A DNA stretch of 5,923 bases. Source: Candidatus Rokuibacteriota bacterium. Its GTDB lineage: Bacteria > Methylomirabilota > Methylomirabilia > Rokubacteriales > CSP1-6. Below, piece after piece: positions 5,464 through 5,923 of the stretch. Position numbers and translations under genes: made by a program. Within the stretch, counting starts at the first letter, position 1. Each line of letters opens with the position of its first letter. The stretch spans positions 1 to 5,923 of the forward strand of contig JACORX010000219.1 of assembly GCA_016179165.1 (NCBI GenBank), given 5' to 3'. The notes under the pieces are model-generated. The model did no database searches and was not told the origin of the DNA. It was given only the letters and a program-made list of their open reading frames with translations.

Positions 5464-5923
5464 TGTGAACACGCCCGTCAGCCGCTACCTTCCAGCTCTG
5501 GATGGCATTCAGGAAGTAGTGCGAGTTGAGACCGCGGACCTTGACGAGATCGGCGAGCGTCGGCTGGACGTAGCCCGTCTCGTCCGTGCACCGCGACTGG
5601 AGCACCGCCTCGCGCCCGTCCCATCGCCAGGGAAACCGGAACCGGGTATGGGCGAAGCGGAGCACGGGCTCCTGCAGGGCCGCATCGCGCCACGTCTTGC
5701 CACCGTCGGTCGAGACCTCGACGCGGCGAACGAGGCCGCGGCCCGACCACGCCAGCCCGGTGACCTCGTAGAACCCCGGGCCCGACAGCCGCTGGTCACC
5801 CGAGGGGAAGGTGATCACCGACTTCGCCTCCGTGACGAACATGAGCTGTCGAGCCTTGCCGTCAGGCATGAGGCTGGGTTGTCCGGCACTGTCCATTCGC
5901 GTCATGTACGGCTTGTCCACGAC
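5450..5923 (-). CDS. soxC: SoxC sulfane/sulfite dehydrogenase molybdenum subunit, C-terminal part, truncated by window edge
   Basis: SoxC is the molybdopterin subunit that oxidises sulfane or sulfite sulfur bound to SoxYZ in the periplasm and passes electrons to SoxD. The last 157 residues are present and the frame is open through the right edge; the GTG at 5920 is internal. Visible is the Mo-cofactor oxidoreductase dimerisation domain: LMPDGKARQLMFVTEAKSVI, GPGFYEVTGLAWSGRG, RRVEVSTDGGKTWRDA, HTRFRFPWRWDG, VLQSRCTDETGYVQPT and a final VRGLNSHYFLNAIQSWKV. These runs are characteristic of SoxC and its sulfite-oxidase-family relatives. The GKTWRDA and DETGYVQPT blocks particularly favour SoxC over SorA or YedY. 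The cofactor-binding Cys and substrate arginines would lie upstream, outside the window. The stop TAG (5452-5450) overlaps the start of the cytochrome gene. The order soxC-soxD is as in classical sox clusters, so soxYZAB genes may be nearby. Confidence 0.93.
   Translation of the reverse strand, partial: VVDKPYMTRMDSAGQPSLMPDGKARQLMFVTEAKSVITFPSGDQRLSGPGFYEVTGLAWSGRGLVRRVEVSTDGGKTWRDAALQEPVLRFAHTRFRFPWRWDGREAVLQSRCTDETGYVQPTLADLVKVRGLNSHYFLNAIQSWKVAADGRVHNVHA

Noticed and set aside
1..5923. CRISPR array, tRNA, rRNA, intact transposase or phage genes
   Set aside because: No regularly spaced direct repeats, no tRNA-like cloverleaf arms noticed, and no transposase or integrase motifs in any frame.

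Overview
The window is GC-rich chromosomal bacterial DNA, densely coded, with strong G/C preference at third codon positions. Periplasmic c-type cytochrome and SoxC-type genes point to a Gram-negative, respiring sulfur oxidiser. I cannot fix the phylum from sequence alone. A proteobacterium or a high-GC soil/sediment lineage such as Rokubacteria would both fit, and this is only a guess.

Layout, left to right. (1) The 3' half of a thioredoxin reductase gene (trxB, + strand) enters from the left edge and stops at 508. (2) A 78-bp GGGG-bounded inverted repeat (about 518-595) separates it from a convergent gene. (3) That gene (572-1717, - strand) encodes a NYN/PIN-like putative ribonuclease with an OST-HTH/LOTUS-like C-terminal domain and basic tails. 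Its last codons lie inside the repeat. (4) The interval 1718-2116 has no intact gene. It holds a -10-like box for the NYN gene, a possible remnant of a GFA-family (CxCGSV) gene, a 9-bp inverted repeat, and a good sigma70-type promoter (TTGACC-17-TAAACT) for the next gene. (5) A secreted cupredoxin-like protein (2117-2812, + strand) follows. (6) Two GC-rich hairpins fill the 37-bp gap to the convergent cluster. (7) The right half is one compact - strand cluster, read in the order soxC (partial, 5923-5450), soxD-like monoheme cytochrome c (5463-4891), membrane sensor histidine kinase (4885-3221) and single-domain receiver (3224-2850). All junctions overlap or are 5 nt apart, so it is probably one transcript.

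Functionally, SoxC (molybdenum subunit) and the SoxD-like cytochrome form the sulfane/sulfite dehydrogenase arm of the Sox thiosulfate-oxidation pathway. The kinase and DivK/CheY-like receiver are physically coupled to it. This makes a plausible sulfur- or redox-responsive signalling pair, although the receiver has no DNA-binding domain. The cupredoxin-like protein is a candidate periplasmic electron carrier but is transcribed separately. The main points for follow-up are the sox-linked two-component pair, the short copper-site spacing in the cupredoxin, the repeat that forms the end of the NYN gene, and the possible leaderless start of that gene.
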